Under the pieces are notes generated by a model, which was given only the letters and a program-made list of their open reading frames with translations, ran no database searches and had not been told where the DNA came from. DNA of 64,000 nt from Diphasiastrum complanatum (taxonomy: Eukaryota > Streptophyta > Lycopodiopsida > Lycopodiales > Lycopodiaceae): positions 367,620-431,619 of the forward strand of contig CM055107.1 in assembly GCA_029204225.1 (NCBI GenBank), in the 5' to 3' direction. Below are positions 1-11,882 of this stretch, one piece after another. The translations under genes were made by a program, and so were the position numbers. Numbering within the stretch: the stretch's first letter is position 1; each line of letters starts with the position of its first letter.

Positions 1-88
1 TTGCAATAAACCCGGGCACCGTGCTAAACAGTGCCCCAAACGGAAAGCAAAGTCGTCAAGTTTCATGACTGTGGATTTACCGGCATTC

Positions 89-1190
89 AAGAAACAAAGT
101 GTTTCTGATTACAAAGCCTTGCTAGCTTTACAAAGCCTTACAAAGTATTTCTGATTACAAACCCTTCATCTGACGAAGATGTTCGTGAACTCGAACATCT
201 TGAGACATGAGAAGTTGAACACAGACAGAAGCTCCGCCTGCATGCGAGAAGATAATTTTGTCTAGGACCAGAAGATCCAATTGTCTGACAGTGAAGCGAG
301 ACTACTATTCGTGAGAGAACCGTGCTTCTCTCATGCCAACACACTATGGATTCGCATGCAGTGCCCCTGAGAAAATCAGAGAAAATCAATATAGACTAAA
401 GCTCTGGACAAAGGGCTCTTTGAGAGGCAAAAGAGCAGTCTCGGGATCATAAAGCTACCATGATTTGAGAGGGAGCTGAAGAAACAAAGTGTTTCTGATT
501 ACAAAGCCTTGCTAGCTTTCAGCCCTTCACCTGGCGAAGATGTTCGCGAACTCAAACATTTGGAGACACGAAACACGAAAAGTTTCGCAAACACAAAAGT
601 CAATGAAGACGAAGACGAACGGTTCGCGAACATGAATGGTTCGCAACCACGAAGAATCCATGAACAAGATTCCTTTGTGGTCCAGCAACACGGTGGAAAC
701 GAAATTCGTTTTGTCCTCGCGCTCCAAGGAGTACCACCAGAGATCATGCAAGTACCCAGAAGTACAGAGATCTAACCTGATGGCATGACGTTAGCAGATA
801 CTTCCTAGGTTGTGGCTAATTGCCACTCTTGTAATTCCTCGATTAGATGTAGATGTTTAATCACTCTAATCTTAGGTTTACAAGAGAGACCATATTATTG
901 GATAGTACTTGACACATATCAGAATAGGATATACGTAGTGTAACTAAGAGAGAAGAGACATTGAAGAAGTCTGATGCTAGTAAGCAATCAAGACGATCAC
1001 AAACAGAAGCTCCGCCTGTGTGCGAGAAGATAATTCTGTCTAGGATCAGAAGATCCAATTGTCTGCTAGTGAAGCGAGACTACTACTCATGAGAGAACCG
1101 TGCTTCTCTCACGCCAACGCACTGCATGGATTCACATGCAGTACCCCTGAAGAAATCAGGGAAAATCAATATAGATTATTTTCTGGTTGT
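89..1190 (+). mobile_element. Ty1/copia 3' end with LTR-like sequence, tandem remnant
   Basis: Codons near 399-470 read ALDKGLFERQKSSLG, the usual C-terminal end of a copia RNase H (DIFTK.L..). The non-coding sequence after it resembles the sequence that follows the minus-strand copia element near 50,050-49,975, so this is the 3' end and LTR of the same family. Two partial copies lie in tandem: 225-400 is nearly repeated at 1,000-1,180, and 89-130 is repeated at 480-520; the first copy is internally deleted. Several palindromic TTCGCGAA-type motifs occur at 540-640. The LTR boundaries cannot be fixed because the left end may lie outside the window. Bases 1-88 hold nothing I recognise. Confidence 0.6.
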
Positions 1191-1376
1191 GTCTGATCTT
1201 GGATGTCGAATGCTTATGTTGTTTATCTTTCATATGTCTGAGTTTTCTTGTTCCATTCGAATTCCGCACCTTGGTTGGCTTTAGAGATAGATTTTAAAAA
1301 TCGTTCTATGATATTTAAAGATAAGTTTGATTAGATTGTCTCTATTTTTTGAGAGACCAATGTACTTCCATCGCTG

Positions 1377-2985
1377 ATGGTTTGCTTGGCTGAATCAATT
1401 GAGAAACTTCATGATTTTGAGTGTGAACTCTTTCACTTGCTTTTGAAATATAGTGTCCATTGTGATGTTGGGGATGTGAATGTGTTTTCATGCTTTAACA
1501 CCGAAAACTCGCATCAGAAACAACAGCTTTTGCAAGATTTAATGCAAGAGGTCAATGAAGTTTTTCCAAAGCAACTACCTTATGGACTACCACCCGCTTG
1601 ATCGGTGGATCATAAGATAGATCTTCTGCCCGATAGCCGTCCCTATCTTCAGACAACCATATCGGTTTAGTCAGAAGGAAGAGGACGAAGTGGCTAGGCA
1701 GAGCGAGGAGTAGCTCAGGATGGGGCACATAAGACCAAGTAAATCTCCATGGAGAGCACCTATCCTTCTTAAGGGTAAGAAACATGGGAGTTTCTGGCTA
1801 TGTGTAGATTACAAGGGTCTGAACAAATTTACAATTAAAAATAAATACCCATTGCCCAGGTTGGATGATCTCATAGATCAATTTTTGAATGGAGCTAAAT
1901 ACTTCACGAAAATTGATCTAAGTACGATACATTTGGAAGATGTATCTAAAACTAGTTTTAGGACCAGGTTTGGCCACTACGAGTTTCTTGTATTACCCTT
2001 TGGTTTGACAAATGCTCCAGGCTACTTTCCAGCAAATGATGAACGATTTATTTCGTCCATATTTGGGGAAGTTTGTAGTAGTGTTTCTGGACGATATTCT
2101 GATCTATAGCAGAATACTCAAAGACATGCTAAGCATCTCTGTACTGTCTACACAAGAGAAGCTTTATGCTAAGGAATCAAAGTGCGAATTCTTCAAGAAG
2201 GAACTTCTTTACCTAGGTCATAAGATTACCTCCTTTGGGATCAAAATTGACGAAGAAAAGGTGAAGATGTCAGTGGAATGGCCAATTCCTAAAACGGTGT
2301 GTGAACTTAAGTCATTCTTAGGTTTCACTGTGTTTTCGTAGATTTGCAGAGGACTACTCGAAGATTGCTTCACCTCTCAACAAAATGTTGAAAGGAGTAA
2401 AAAGTCGCAAAGGTAGGCCAAGTCCTCCTATTAGAAAAAATGAGAAATTAGATGAGAGTTTTCACAAACTCAAGCTTCTAATTGCCTCAGCTCTAGTTTT
2501 CAGGATAGCGGATCCAGATTTGTCATTCGTCATTAACACTGACGCGAGTGATACGGCTATTGGAGCTGTTCTCTTACAGGAGGGTTAGCCCATTGCCTTT
2601 GAGAGTAAGATACTAACCGATGCACAGGTCAGGTACACCACTCAAGAAAAAGAGCTTTTTGATGTGATCCATGCTTTGAAATCATGGAGGCATTACCTGT
2701 ACGGTAATAAATTCATGATTAATATTGATCATCAACCTTTAAAGTTTTTTTGTAATCAGAATGATTTGCGAGGTCGTAAGGCCAGATGGGCAGAACTCAT
2801 GCAAGAATTTGACTTTGACATGCGGTATATCAAGGGCTCATCTAATCAAATGGCTGATGCACTTAGTCAAATTGGTGGAGTGAACAAACTTTCCTTCACT
2901 GAGATCAGTATAAACTTTTATCTCTCCCTGAGAGGTCTTTATGAGAAAGACCCGCATTTGGACCAATCTACAATAGGGTTCTAAA
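1377..2985 (+). pseudogene. Ty3/gypsy pol remnant (RT and RNase H)
   Basis: Fragments in several frames follow the order of a plant Ty3/gypsy pol. The linker before RT (LPYGLPP, 1,580-1,600) ends where the usual Arg codon has become TGA. The RT core ([42 protein letters not shown]) lies at 1,720-2,060. The catalytic box FLDDILIYS follows a frameshift at about 2,085. RNase H follows (NTDASDTAIGAVLLQEG at 2,530-2,588, then YTTQEKELFDVIHALKSWRHYL and IDHQPLKFF to about 2,760, ending near NQMADALSQ). The segment that normally reads SGYHQI is missing after KIDLS. No gag, protease or integrase is attached, so this is a dead fragment. The clade looks like a chromovirus but cannot be proven without integrase. 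Confidence 0.85.
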
Positions 2986-3134
2986 AAATGAAGATACAAC
3001 ACAAATCTCCTTGGTGAATGTATATGTGTATTTACGAAAGCCATAAAAACTCTAAGTGTAGAAACTCTCACAACCTCCAAAAAACTAGGTGTATAATGGT
3101 TCTCTCTCACATACTAGTAGTAACTCGAGGTAGG

Positions 3135-3500
3135 CACTACTACAAGATGCACTCATTTCGACGTGTGGTTGCGATGGATTTCGGAAAATCTTATAAAATG
3201 TTGGAAACCATCGAACCCCCGTAAAAAAGAACTTCGGCAACCTCCGATAGCTGGCGGGAATATAATTTAAAACAAGATGTTCGAATTTGACATCCAACAT
3301 GGGTGCCATGTGGCAAATTTTCACTGAAGTGGCATCCTAGTAGGATGTCGAAATGCAACACAATTTTAACTATGTTAAATTCTGGTATACAGATCAGCAA
3401 TCCGTGTCGATGACTTGACGTTTTGGCTTCTAAAAAGAGATGTCGGATTCCGACGGATGTCGGATTCTGACACTGTGTTCATATTCCCTCCCGCAAGCTT
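3135..3500 (+). mobile_element. CACTA transposon terminal region
   Basis: CACTACTACAAGA at 3,135-3,147 matches the terminal motif of plant CACTA (En/Spm) elements. It is followed by subterminal repeats of the type TTTCGACG, GGATGTCGGATTCCGAC and GATGTCGGATTCTGAC (to about 3,470). The same subterminal vocabulary is found next to the opposite-type end at about 55,257. No transposase is linked here and the inner limit is uncertain. Bases 2,986-3,134 show nothing else. Confidence 0.55.
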
Positions 3501-3629
3501 CATTTCGTGCTAGCTTTGTAGGGAGCTTCGCGTTTGGACTTTGAGGATTTTGGCGCTTGAGGTCTTTGGAGGCTTCAAATTTAGATTTTGGAGGTTTTTA
3601 TTTGTTAATTTAGTTGGTTTTACATGTTT

Positions 3630-3755
<126 letters not shown>

Positions 3756-3844
3756 AGCTAGATAGGGAGAGAGATAAATAGATAGATAGATAGAAAGAGA
3801 GAGTGTGTGTATAAAAAAATTTGTGATATTTGATTTTTAAGGGG

Positions 3845-3848
<4 letters not shown>

Positions 3849-3914
<66 letters not shown>
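3849..3914. repeat. (GA)n microsatellite
   Basis: Pure GA tract of about 66 bp. It is followed by smaller GA patches up to 3,970. Confidence 0.97.
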
Positions 3915-3917
<3 letters not shown>

Positions 3918-4042
3918 AATTTGTGAGAGAGAAATTGAGAATGAAAGAGAGAGAGAGAGCGAGAGAGAGAATGAGAAAATGAATTGAAGGTGAATGAGTT
4001 GATTTAGATTTTTGGTTTCAATTTTTTATTTTGAGAAAAGAG

Positions 4043-4205
<163 letters not shown>

Positions 4206-4448
4206 TGAATGAAATGTGAATGAATTGATTTTGTTATTTGGTTTTGAGAAAAGAGATAGAGGTTGAAAGAGAGAGAGAAGGAGAGATAATGTGTGTGTGT
4301 GTAAGAAAATGTATGAAATGCGAATGGCTAGGAAAAAGAGAGATTGTGTGAAAAAAAAATTGATGTGAATCAATTGATTCTGATTTTTGGTTTTGATTTT
4401 TTGTTTTGAGAAAAAAACATTAAGAGAGAGGGAGAGATAAAAACATTA

Positions 4449-4617
<169 letters not shown>

Positions 4618-4632
4618 CATACTCAGTTAATT

Positions 4633-5243
4633 CACTTGAAAAGCTTTCTTCCATTATCTACATGCACACATCATTTTTAGTTTTATCCATAATAATTGTA
4701 TCTAAGAATTCTGACCTCGTTAGCATAGTCACTTTTAATATTGCCCCCTGTGATATCCCTAGATTCCTATTAAGGTCCTCGAATAAGACACTTGGTTTGT
4801 ATCAAAGGGTGTAGCTAAGATTCACATTTATATTGTCACTTAGGCTTTCTCGAAGGATGTTTCAGTAAGGTCCTAGTCTCATCGGAGGTACATCCATACT
4901 GAAAGTTGAGTCATCCATACACTTAGTTTGAGTGCCGCAGAGTTTGAGGCCAATCCAAGTTGAATAAAATGGAAAGATAATGAAGCATAGTCAAGCTCTT
5001 GCCTCGTAAAGCTAGTATTGATCTTGGAGGCCAAAAAAGGTTAGGCAAAGCCAGGAAAAGTATTTTATGTGCTATTCCTCTTATCTATCTAGAAAACAAC
5101 TTTATGGGTTTGCTCGGGTCCAAAACACATCAACTAACATTCAATAAACTTTGAACACAATCCAACTAACCGGGTTCCAGAACGCATGGGAGTGCAACCA
5201 ACCGAGCATTGCATAGAGTCAAAATGTCGAGAGAGATCGAGAG

Positions 5244-5330
<87 letters not shown>

Positions 5331-5692
5331 TGAGTGAGGAGAAAATTGTGTTGAGAGAGATCCAAGTTTGCTCTTTTGATTGATTAAGTATCTGTTAAGC
5401 AAGATGAGTGTTCATTACACGTGGAGGCATTGAATGAGGAGAGAATAAGCATTTTTCTATAATCAAGAGGAGAAAGTGATTTATAATTCTTTTTTGGAAG
5501 AGGAAGAGAGAAGAGGATCTTCAAGATAGAAATTTAATAAGTTAATCGGCGGCATGATAGGATTTGTGATGACATTGTAGATATGAATAGTGTTGTTGCT
5601 TGGTGGTAGGGAGAAAATTTTATTCCATAGTGTGCATGCTTGATGCAAGAAATGATTGTCATAAAGGAGTAAATCAACAACTAAGATTGTTT
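4633..5692. repeat. Left arm of the large inverted duplication, outer part
   Basis: This sequence is the reverse complement of about 62,939-64,000, with scattered substitutions. Position 4,633 (CACTTGAAAAGC) pairs with the last bases of the window, so the repeat continues to the right of the window. No gene is seen; the longest frames are GA artefacts. The match stops at GATTGTTT (5,685-5,692) and resumes at ACATGC (29,718). Confidence 0.9.
5247..5328. repeat. (GA)n microsatellite
   Basis: GA tract of about 82 bp inside the left arm. Its counterpart in the right arm is the longer TC tract at 63,302-63,406. Confidence 0.97.
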
Positions 5693-6119
5693 TTGTCAAT
5701 AGCTAGTTTGATGATTTGGTCAAGTGGTGATGGTGGTGTGATTGATTGTTGATAGTATGCTTTGGAGAATTTTTGACATATTTGCAAATGAGAATGTAAT
5801 TGCTTCTTATTTCATGTTAGCGGAAGTTATTCAAGTCCATTATTACTGTATAATTGGAAAATCAATGTGTATTATCTCCGTTGGGGAGACCTTGGGGCAT
5901 TTAAACTAAAAAAAAACTTAAACACAGTTAAATATAATCAATCAAAGATCAATCAATAGGAATTTGAATATGAAAAAAAAAACACAATTAAAAGTTATTA
6001 ATTGAAGATTGCCTCTTCCATATTTGGAAATCCATCTTGTAGTGCAAGCCAATTAAAAAAGTGTTTGGCATTGCATACGGTATATTAACCACAGCTGACA
6101 GAATCAACCTGCTGGGAGG

Positions 6120-6310
6120 ACTGCATAATCCAAATTTTAACGTTATTAGATATCAGATCAACGCGCAAGATGTTATAATTAAATCTACAACGGAAACAAG
6201 CGTGCGTCGCATCGATATCCAAAAAATATTGTTTGAATATCAGATCAGCGCGCACGTTATGAAAATAAACCAAACAATAACTACAAGGGTGCGTTGAACC
6301 GATATTGATA
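6120..6310. repeat. Dispersed repeat with GATATCAGATCARCGCGCA motif, unit A
   Basis: Two internal copies of an ATATCAGATCARCGCGCA motif (6,149-6,168 and 6,237-6,253) end with TGCGTTGAACCGATATTG (6,289-6,307). The same ending (CTGAACCGATAT, TTGAACCGATAT) closes the repeats at 7,884-8,271, on the other side of the H3-like exon. Function and class are unknown. Bases 5,700-6,120 hold no recognisable feature. Confidence 0.5.
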
Positions 6311-6409
6311 AATTTTTACCTCTACATCAACAATTTTTAGCTTCGTATATGCTTTTGCATTTGGTACTGCAAGGAATTCCAGTATTTTCTGAATATGGCT
6401 CCTGGCAAT

Positions 6410-6432
6410 TGTGTGTGTGTGTGTGTGTGTGT
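6410..6432. repeat. (TG)n microsatellite
   Basis: About 11 TG units. Confidence 0.95.
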
Positions 6433-6772
6433 AATAGAGTTCATCTTTAAACAAACTGGATTACACACACCCTCATCATTGACGTATAAGGACAACACAT
6501 ATGAGCTCCAATGGTCACTGCAATCAGAAAACAATACATTTATGAGAATCAATGTGAAATCAAAATTCATATGAAAAACTCAATATAATAAAATTCGAAA
6601 AAAAAGACACTTACTTTGTTATGTATGGCAACACAAGAATTGGAGTCCCTAGTCCGATGTATTGGAGCATATCATTGTGCATACTTTTGAAATCAGGGAA
6701 ATCAAATATAGCCATGAATTGAAGGAGAAACAATGCTACATCTATAAACAATAGGGTCTGAAAAAACTTCAT

Positions 6773-7476
6773 CTAGTACTGAATGGTCCCACTTCCTACA
6801 TTGTCACCTAGCATTTTATCCCTACTTTCTAATTCACCTGTTTCTAAACTAGAAAGGGGGAGACCAGCATTGGTCTCCGGCATCCTAAAACTGTATCGAG
6901 GACTTAAAGCTTTAAGATACGTGTTTAACAATTGGTCATACTGTACATACTGAGGAGTATTTACAAAGGCAAGTGCAAGGGGTGACAGAAGTAATACAGA
7001 TAAACCAGAAAAAGAATTGTCATTCAAAATTGATTCTACCTTTACATTAACAAAATCATCTAAATCATTTTCTAGAACAGGAGGAGGAGATTTATAAGGA
7101 GATGAAGATTTAGAAGGAGAAGGTAAAGATGGAGTTTTGGGAGGAGAAGAAGAAGCCTTAGGAGGAGAATTGGGAGGAGAATGCCTAGAAGAAAGATTTT
7201 CATCCAGAGGAAAAGGCATGGAAAAATCCCTCGGTTTTTTTGGAGGGTCAAGAGACCTCCTCTTCTTTGAAACACCCCCGCTCTGTATACGAATAACAAG
7301 TCGGGATGGTTGAGATTGCTTTCGTTTTCTCCTTCCTGAATCTTGTTTTGGAGGAGAGGAAGGAGCATGTCTAAAGTATTTTGCAAATTTGTCATATGTG
7401 TCCCGAAGCCTGAACACAATGTTGAAATCCTTGGGCATAATGGTCACCCTCTTGACATGGCTCGCAACAACAGTAT
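6773..7476 (-). CDS. Histone H3-like C-terminal exon with long Ser/Pro-rich tail
   Basis: On the minus strand a polypyrimidine tract and CAG (7,477-7,490) form a splice acceptor. The exon opens in the frame (G)AT-ACT, giving DT then VVASHVKRVTIMPKDF, which aligns with the end of histone H3 (DTNLCAIHAKRVTIMPKD), the last helix of the histone fold. The ARRIRGERA end of H3 is replaced by VFRLRDTYDKFAKYF. About 190 further residues follow: basic clusters RRKRK and KKRR (possible nuclear signals), a region of SPPKT/SPPNSPPK repeats, then a mixed C-terminus, ending in TAG at 6,773-6,775. I found no upstream exon with the rest of H3 on this strand up to about 11 kb. It could be a divergent H3 variant with a tail, a fusion gene, or a 5'-truncated pseudogene. 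The GTG at 7,490-7,492 is not a credible start. Confidence 0.6.
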
Positions 7477-7883
7477 CTGAAAAAAAGAGCACGCAGAATC
7501 AATATCGCATGGATGTAGAGAACTATAAGAACTTTATGCAAAGAATTTCAGCGTCGTCCATCAGTATATATAGAGAAAATATGAAATGATTGCAAACGTG
7601 GTGGGTTGGATGTCTGAGGCTCGGATTATGATTATGATTCCTCTGAGGCTTGTCAATCAAATCAAACTAAATATCCATCTATCATCAAAATGATTAGTCG
7701 ATATCGAATAAACCATAATTAATTTCAACTAAAGTATGGTCACATCTACAACTAAAGACACAAAAGTATAGTCACATCTACAATTTATTGCTGAAATTGA
7801 CAAGGTTAAGCTATAAATATCTGACATTTTTTATATCCAATCATTATAATTTCAAAAAATTCCAACGGCCATTATTTCACCCA

Positions 7884-8271
7884 ATAGTAAATCGACGCGC
7901 ATATACTGCATGTGAAAATCAGAGAGGCTATTCTCACGCGCTGAACCGATATTGGAAGATAATATGAATGATCAAAGCTTGACGCGATAGAGTATCCTTA
8001 GCTTTGGACAGTATGAAGAGTCTATCAAATCAAGCTTTGATCATGCAAAATACCCTCCAATAATATGAAAAAAAATTCAAAATTTCTTTTTCCTACAATA
8101 GCGATTCGACGTGCGCAGTCCAAGTGAAAAATCATTGTCTTCTCCAAAGACGCGCTGATTCGATAGCCAGTATTTCATCAGATAGCTAATCGACACGCAT
8201 ATACAACATGTGAAAACCAGAGGTGCTATTCTCGCACATTGAACCGATATGAGATGGAATATGAATGATCA
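7884..8271. repeat. Direct repeat pair, unit B
   Basis: A block of about 90 bp at 7,884-7,975 recurs at 8,178-8,271 with substitutions. Each runs from AATCGACRCGCATATAC through TGTGAAAA to GAACCGATAT and ends ATATGAATGATC. Between them lie related degenerate bits (GATTCGACGTGCGCAG, GACGCGCTGATTCGATAG). They share their ending with the repeat at 6,120-6,310. Bases 7,500-7,880 show no feature beyond the intron upstream of the H3-like exon. Confidence 0.7.
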
Positions 8272-8469
8272 GAGCTCTCCATAAAAGTATTTTATGATCT
8301 TTTTTCAATGTAGAGAAACAAGTAATGCATGACATGTCAATAAAAACTGGCAAGGTATGAATTGTTAATAAAGATATTCTAAATAAAAATTTAAATAGAC
8401 ACAAAAAAGTTGATCTAGATTGGCAATTTGACAAACAACAAGCATTGACAATCAAAAGCATTGATCAAC

Positions 8470-9290
8470 ATTGAAATCCGAGCACACACATGTGTACTAC
8501 AGGCTGTAGTACGGCCTTCAACCTGAGAAACAAGTAGAAATTGATTTGGTTTCATTTGGATCACAAAAACTCAATGTACATAGTGAATTAGCTTGAGATT
8601 GCCAATGAGCTCCAAAAATAATCTATCTTCTCACTATGGGAGCTTGGAATACATAGCAAATTCGACTTCCTTCTTGAAGTTAGGTGGATTTCCAGCATGT
8701 AATCAGAAAGTTAACTCAACTTTCTTGCCCTAAAATGAAACCCTAGCCTAGATCCTAGACTTATGCTTGGTAGGGATGACCACCAAATGGACATGACCAA
8801 CTCTCTTGACTTGACCTAACCTAAATTAGGAGTGGTTTGTCACGTGGCATCTTGGCCTTACATGTGTGGAACCCAATTATACACAATATTTACAATGTTC
8901 TACATGGTCTTTGATCAAGTTAGATTTGTCAATTTTTGGCAGTTCTTCACACTCCTCCTCAAATTTAGCTTGATCTATTTACAACTCTCTTGATAGATGA
9001 ATGAAAGCTTTTAGAAGTGTCTAAAAAATGCATCTAGAATCAAGGAACTTTTGAGACTCCAGTAGAGAATGATGTCCATGAAGGATCTTTCACCACCTCT
9101 TAGAGGATCCCTCACAAGATGTTCCATAAATGTGTCATGTAGCACACTTCAAAAACTATACATCATGCCAAGCCATGGATTCCAAGGCATTTTGTGCACT
9201 TGAAGATACATCAATTAAAGTATTAAGTGCATAAATAATGTTGCCAAAGACAACTTGCCTTGCTTGATCCATATGCCCTTGTTGTTGCTT
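8470..9290 (-). mobile_element. Copia 3' end and LTR fragment
   Basis: Reading the minus strand, frames near 9,280-9,000 resemble the end of a copia pol. A purine tract (TTTGAGGAGGAG) then precedes TGTGAAGAACTGCC at about 8,957, as a PPT precedes a 3' LTR. The LTR-like sequence runs down to about 8,470. The same arrangement is at 53,340-52,960 (PPT GTGAGGAGTAG, then TGTCAAAAATTG), and both share phrases such as AAGCTAAATKTGAGGAG and the copia-tail segment around 9,230-9,270. No intact reading frame. Confidence 0.45.
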
Positions 9291-11027
9291 CTATGCAATA
9301 GTGTATATCAGCTTAGATGAGATTGCTATAATTTACAGCAGCAGTAACAGACATTTTACAGACTGTAACACTAAGTTGCAGGCTATAGACTGGCCATACC
9401 CGCAAAAAGGAGGAGGAAAGCAGGTTGTACTGTAATAACATTCAAAGGAAGTAGTAATCAGTTTAAATGATCTGAATCACTGCATGTCGAAATCAGACCA
9501 TACTAGGTGTTAGCAGGCTGCAGAAGTCCTTACGAGCCCCCCACAATGTTTATTGTTCACAGATCACAAAATCATTTTCAGCTCATAGATGAAAGTTCTA
9601 TTATAGGTTGTATTGTGTATTGAACTGGGTCATGTTACACGAGCAATTGGGAAAGTCATTGTGTCCCGTACAGATATACATGTGGTTGTATAGTCAATAA
9701 TAAAGTTACAAGAAAGTCTCCTTCAATAGTTTTGGTGCTTGTGCACTACCAAAAAGACTTTATGCAAGTTTCAAAATTAGTTGTTATGCTGGAGTTGTTG
9801 ACTGATGATGTTTTTGAGGGGTTTAAAAGGTGTTCTTGGATGAACAACACTCTCTGAGAAACTAACAACTTGATATGATTAAGTAGTAGTGTGTGACAAT
9901 AAAGAAGAGAACATTGTGTTGAATTGAGAACAATTCTCTATGACCATGTATACGGTACCGTTGAGTTTTTGAAAAAGAAGAGAAATTGTGTGAATTGAGA
10001 ACAATTTTGTATGATTGTGCAACAATGCTATTGAGGCGTGTGAAAAAGAAGAGAATAACATGCTCGAACTGATGCTTATAATCTCCAGTATCAGAGGTTG
10101 TTAAGACTTTTGAAATAGAAGACTTTTGAAAAGCGATGAAGAAAAATATGGTGAGGACTGTTCAAAGAGGTTGAAGTTTGTGAATATGAAGTCAAAGAAG
10201 CCATTAAGATGGGCTTACCAATGTGAGTCTCTGTAGTATATAAAAGATTGAGAATTTCTTGTTGTTTACATGACACTTTTGCATAATGTAGCGGTGGTTA
10301 TGGTAAGAGTAGACCCAAACTTATGGATAGTCCAGTTGTGTCGGTTAGTGAGAAAACTTCAGTGATGCTTAGCAACAAAGTTGGTTTGAAGGTTTTGGAT
10401 GATGCGATGGCTACTACAATTGTTCAGGTTGTGAAGTGGTGGCTAGCATCATTGTAGTAAAGGAGTTTGTGATTCTTGATTGGAGGCTGCAAGCGTTACA
10501 AGTTTTGTTTGGTCTCTGAAGATGATGGGCTGCACTCATGCAAATTAGCATTTTGTATTCAAGAGTGCTTCATGAATTTGTGAAGATGCTGTTGGTCTTC
10601 ATATGGATCTTCATCAAGATTAACGTAAACTGTACATTTTGTGTATATTCTTGTGTGTTACATGTTGTCAAACAAAATAATTATTGAGGAAGTGCTGGAA
10701 AAGTACGATCATTTTGTCAAGCTCTAATCGGTTGTGTCTATGTTGATGTACTGTTATCATTTACTTCGTGAAATAGGCATAAGTTGGGGCCCTGTTGTTA
10801 AATTGTGTCTGTGATTAATGGCCTAAGTGTCGGGTTCCAATACTCAATTGAGGTCGAAATGAGGCAGTGTTGATATTTAGTTTTTTTGCTTTTTCAAGAT
10901 CATACTGGAAAAGTTATGTAGACTAGCTGGCAATTGTTATTTTCTCTTGTTGCCTTCGTAGGTTTTATGATCAAACAGTCACTGATCTTTTTGAAACTTC
11001 AAATATAATCAAGTTTTGGTGTGTAGG
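9291..11027. other. Unannotated region upstream of RPS7
   Basis: No coding similarity is visible. TTGGTGTGTAG at 11,017-11,027 is a plausible acceptor of an intron in the RPS7 5' UTR, so the promoter and first non-coding exon of RPS7 should lie in or before this stretch. I cannot place a TATA box with confidence. Confidence 0.4.
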
Positions 11028-11046
11028 AGCGGCACCGCCATCAATC

Positions 11047-11788
11047 ATGTTTACTGCTCGCAGAAAGATTCAGAAGGAGAAGGGCCTCGAGCCCGAAGAG
11101 TTTGAGGAATCTGTTGCTCAGGTGAGTAGTGCCTCTGCGTCCTGTTTGTCTTGATGAATGTACCTTTTCCTGAAGCAAAACACTTGAGTTAAAGAGGGTG
11201 ATTCTACTGATGTTTGTTTTATTTTTCGTATTTGTAATGTGAATTTTTTGTCATCTTAAGAATTGTGCTCTATATCTTAAATTTTAATACTCTAAAATAG
11301 CCAGCATGAATTTTTTGCATGCCAATTTAATTGCTTTGTAGGCTGTTGCACAGGCTTGGAGTTTGAATATGTAAATTTGTCCAAAGTGTCTAGGAAGTTA
11401 CACATTTTGGCCTTCTGCATTTTGCCTTAGTTTATAGAACCTTGGAAGCCTAGTTTCACTTAAACACGTTTCATTCAAGGAAATTGTGTTTCGAACGGTA
11501 GAATTTCATTGGATGTAATCTACTTTGCGGCAATATGTCATGGACCTTTTCGAAACACCTTTTTGAAAAGGGTTTGAAACGGGAAAGAATCGGCGAAACG
11601 GTTTTAGGGTTTCTTTTTTGTGGATTTTATTTCTAGCCTTCTATAATCTATTATGGCATAAACAAGTGCTAGATGCACTTACAATGTAGATCATTTACAT
11701 GCCACATGGTACTTCTGTGACCTATCTATGTATGTCATAAATGATATTACAATGTACATAGTACACTTTCTCCACGTGGCACGGACAA

Positions 11789-11882
<94 letters not shown>

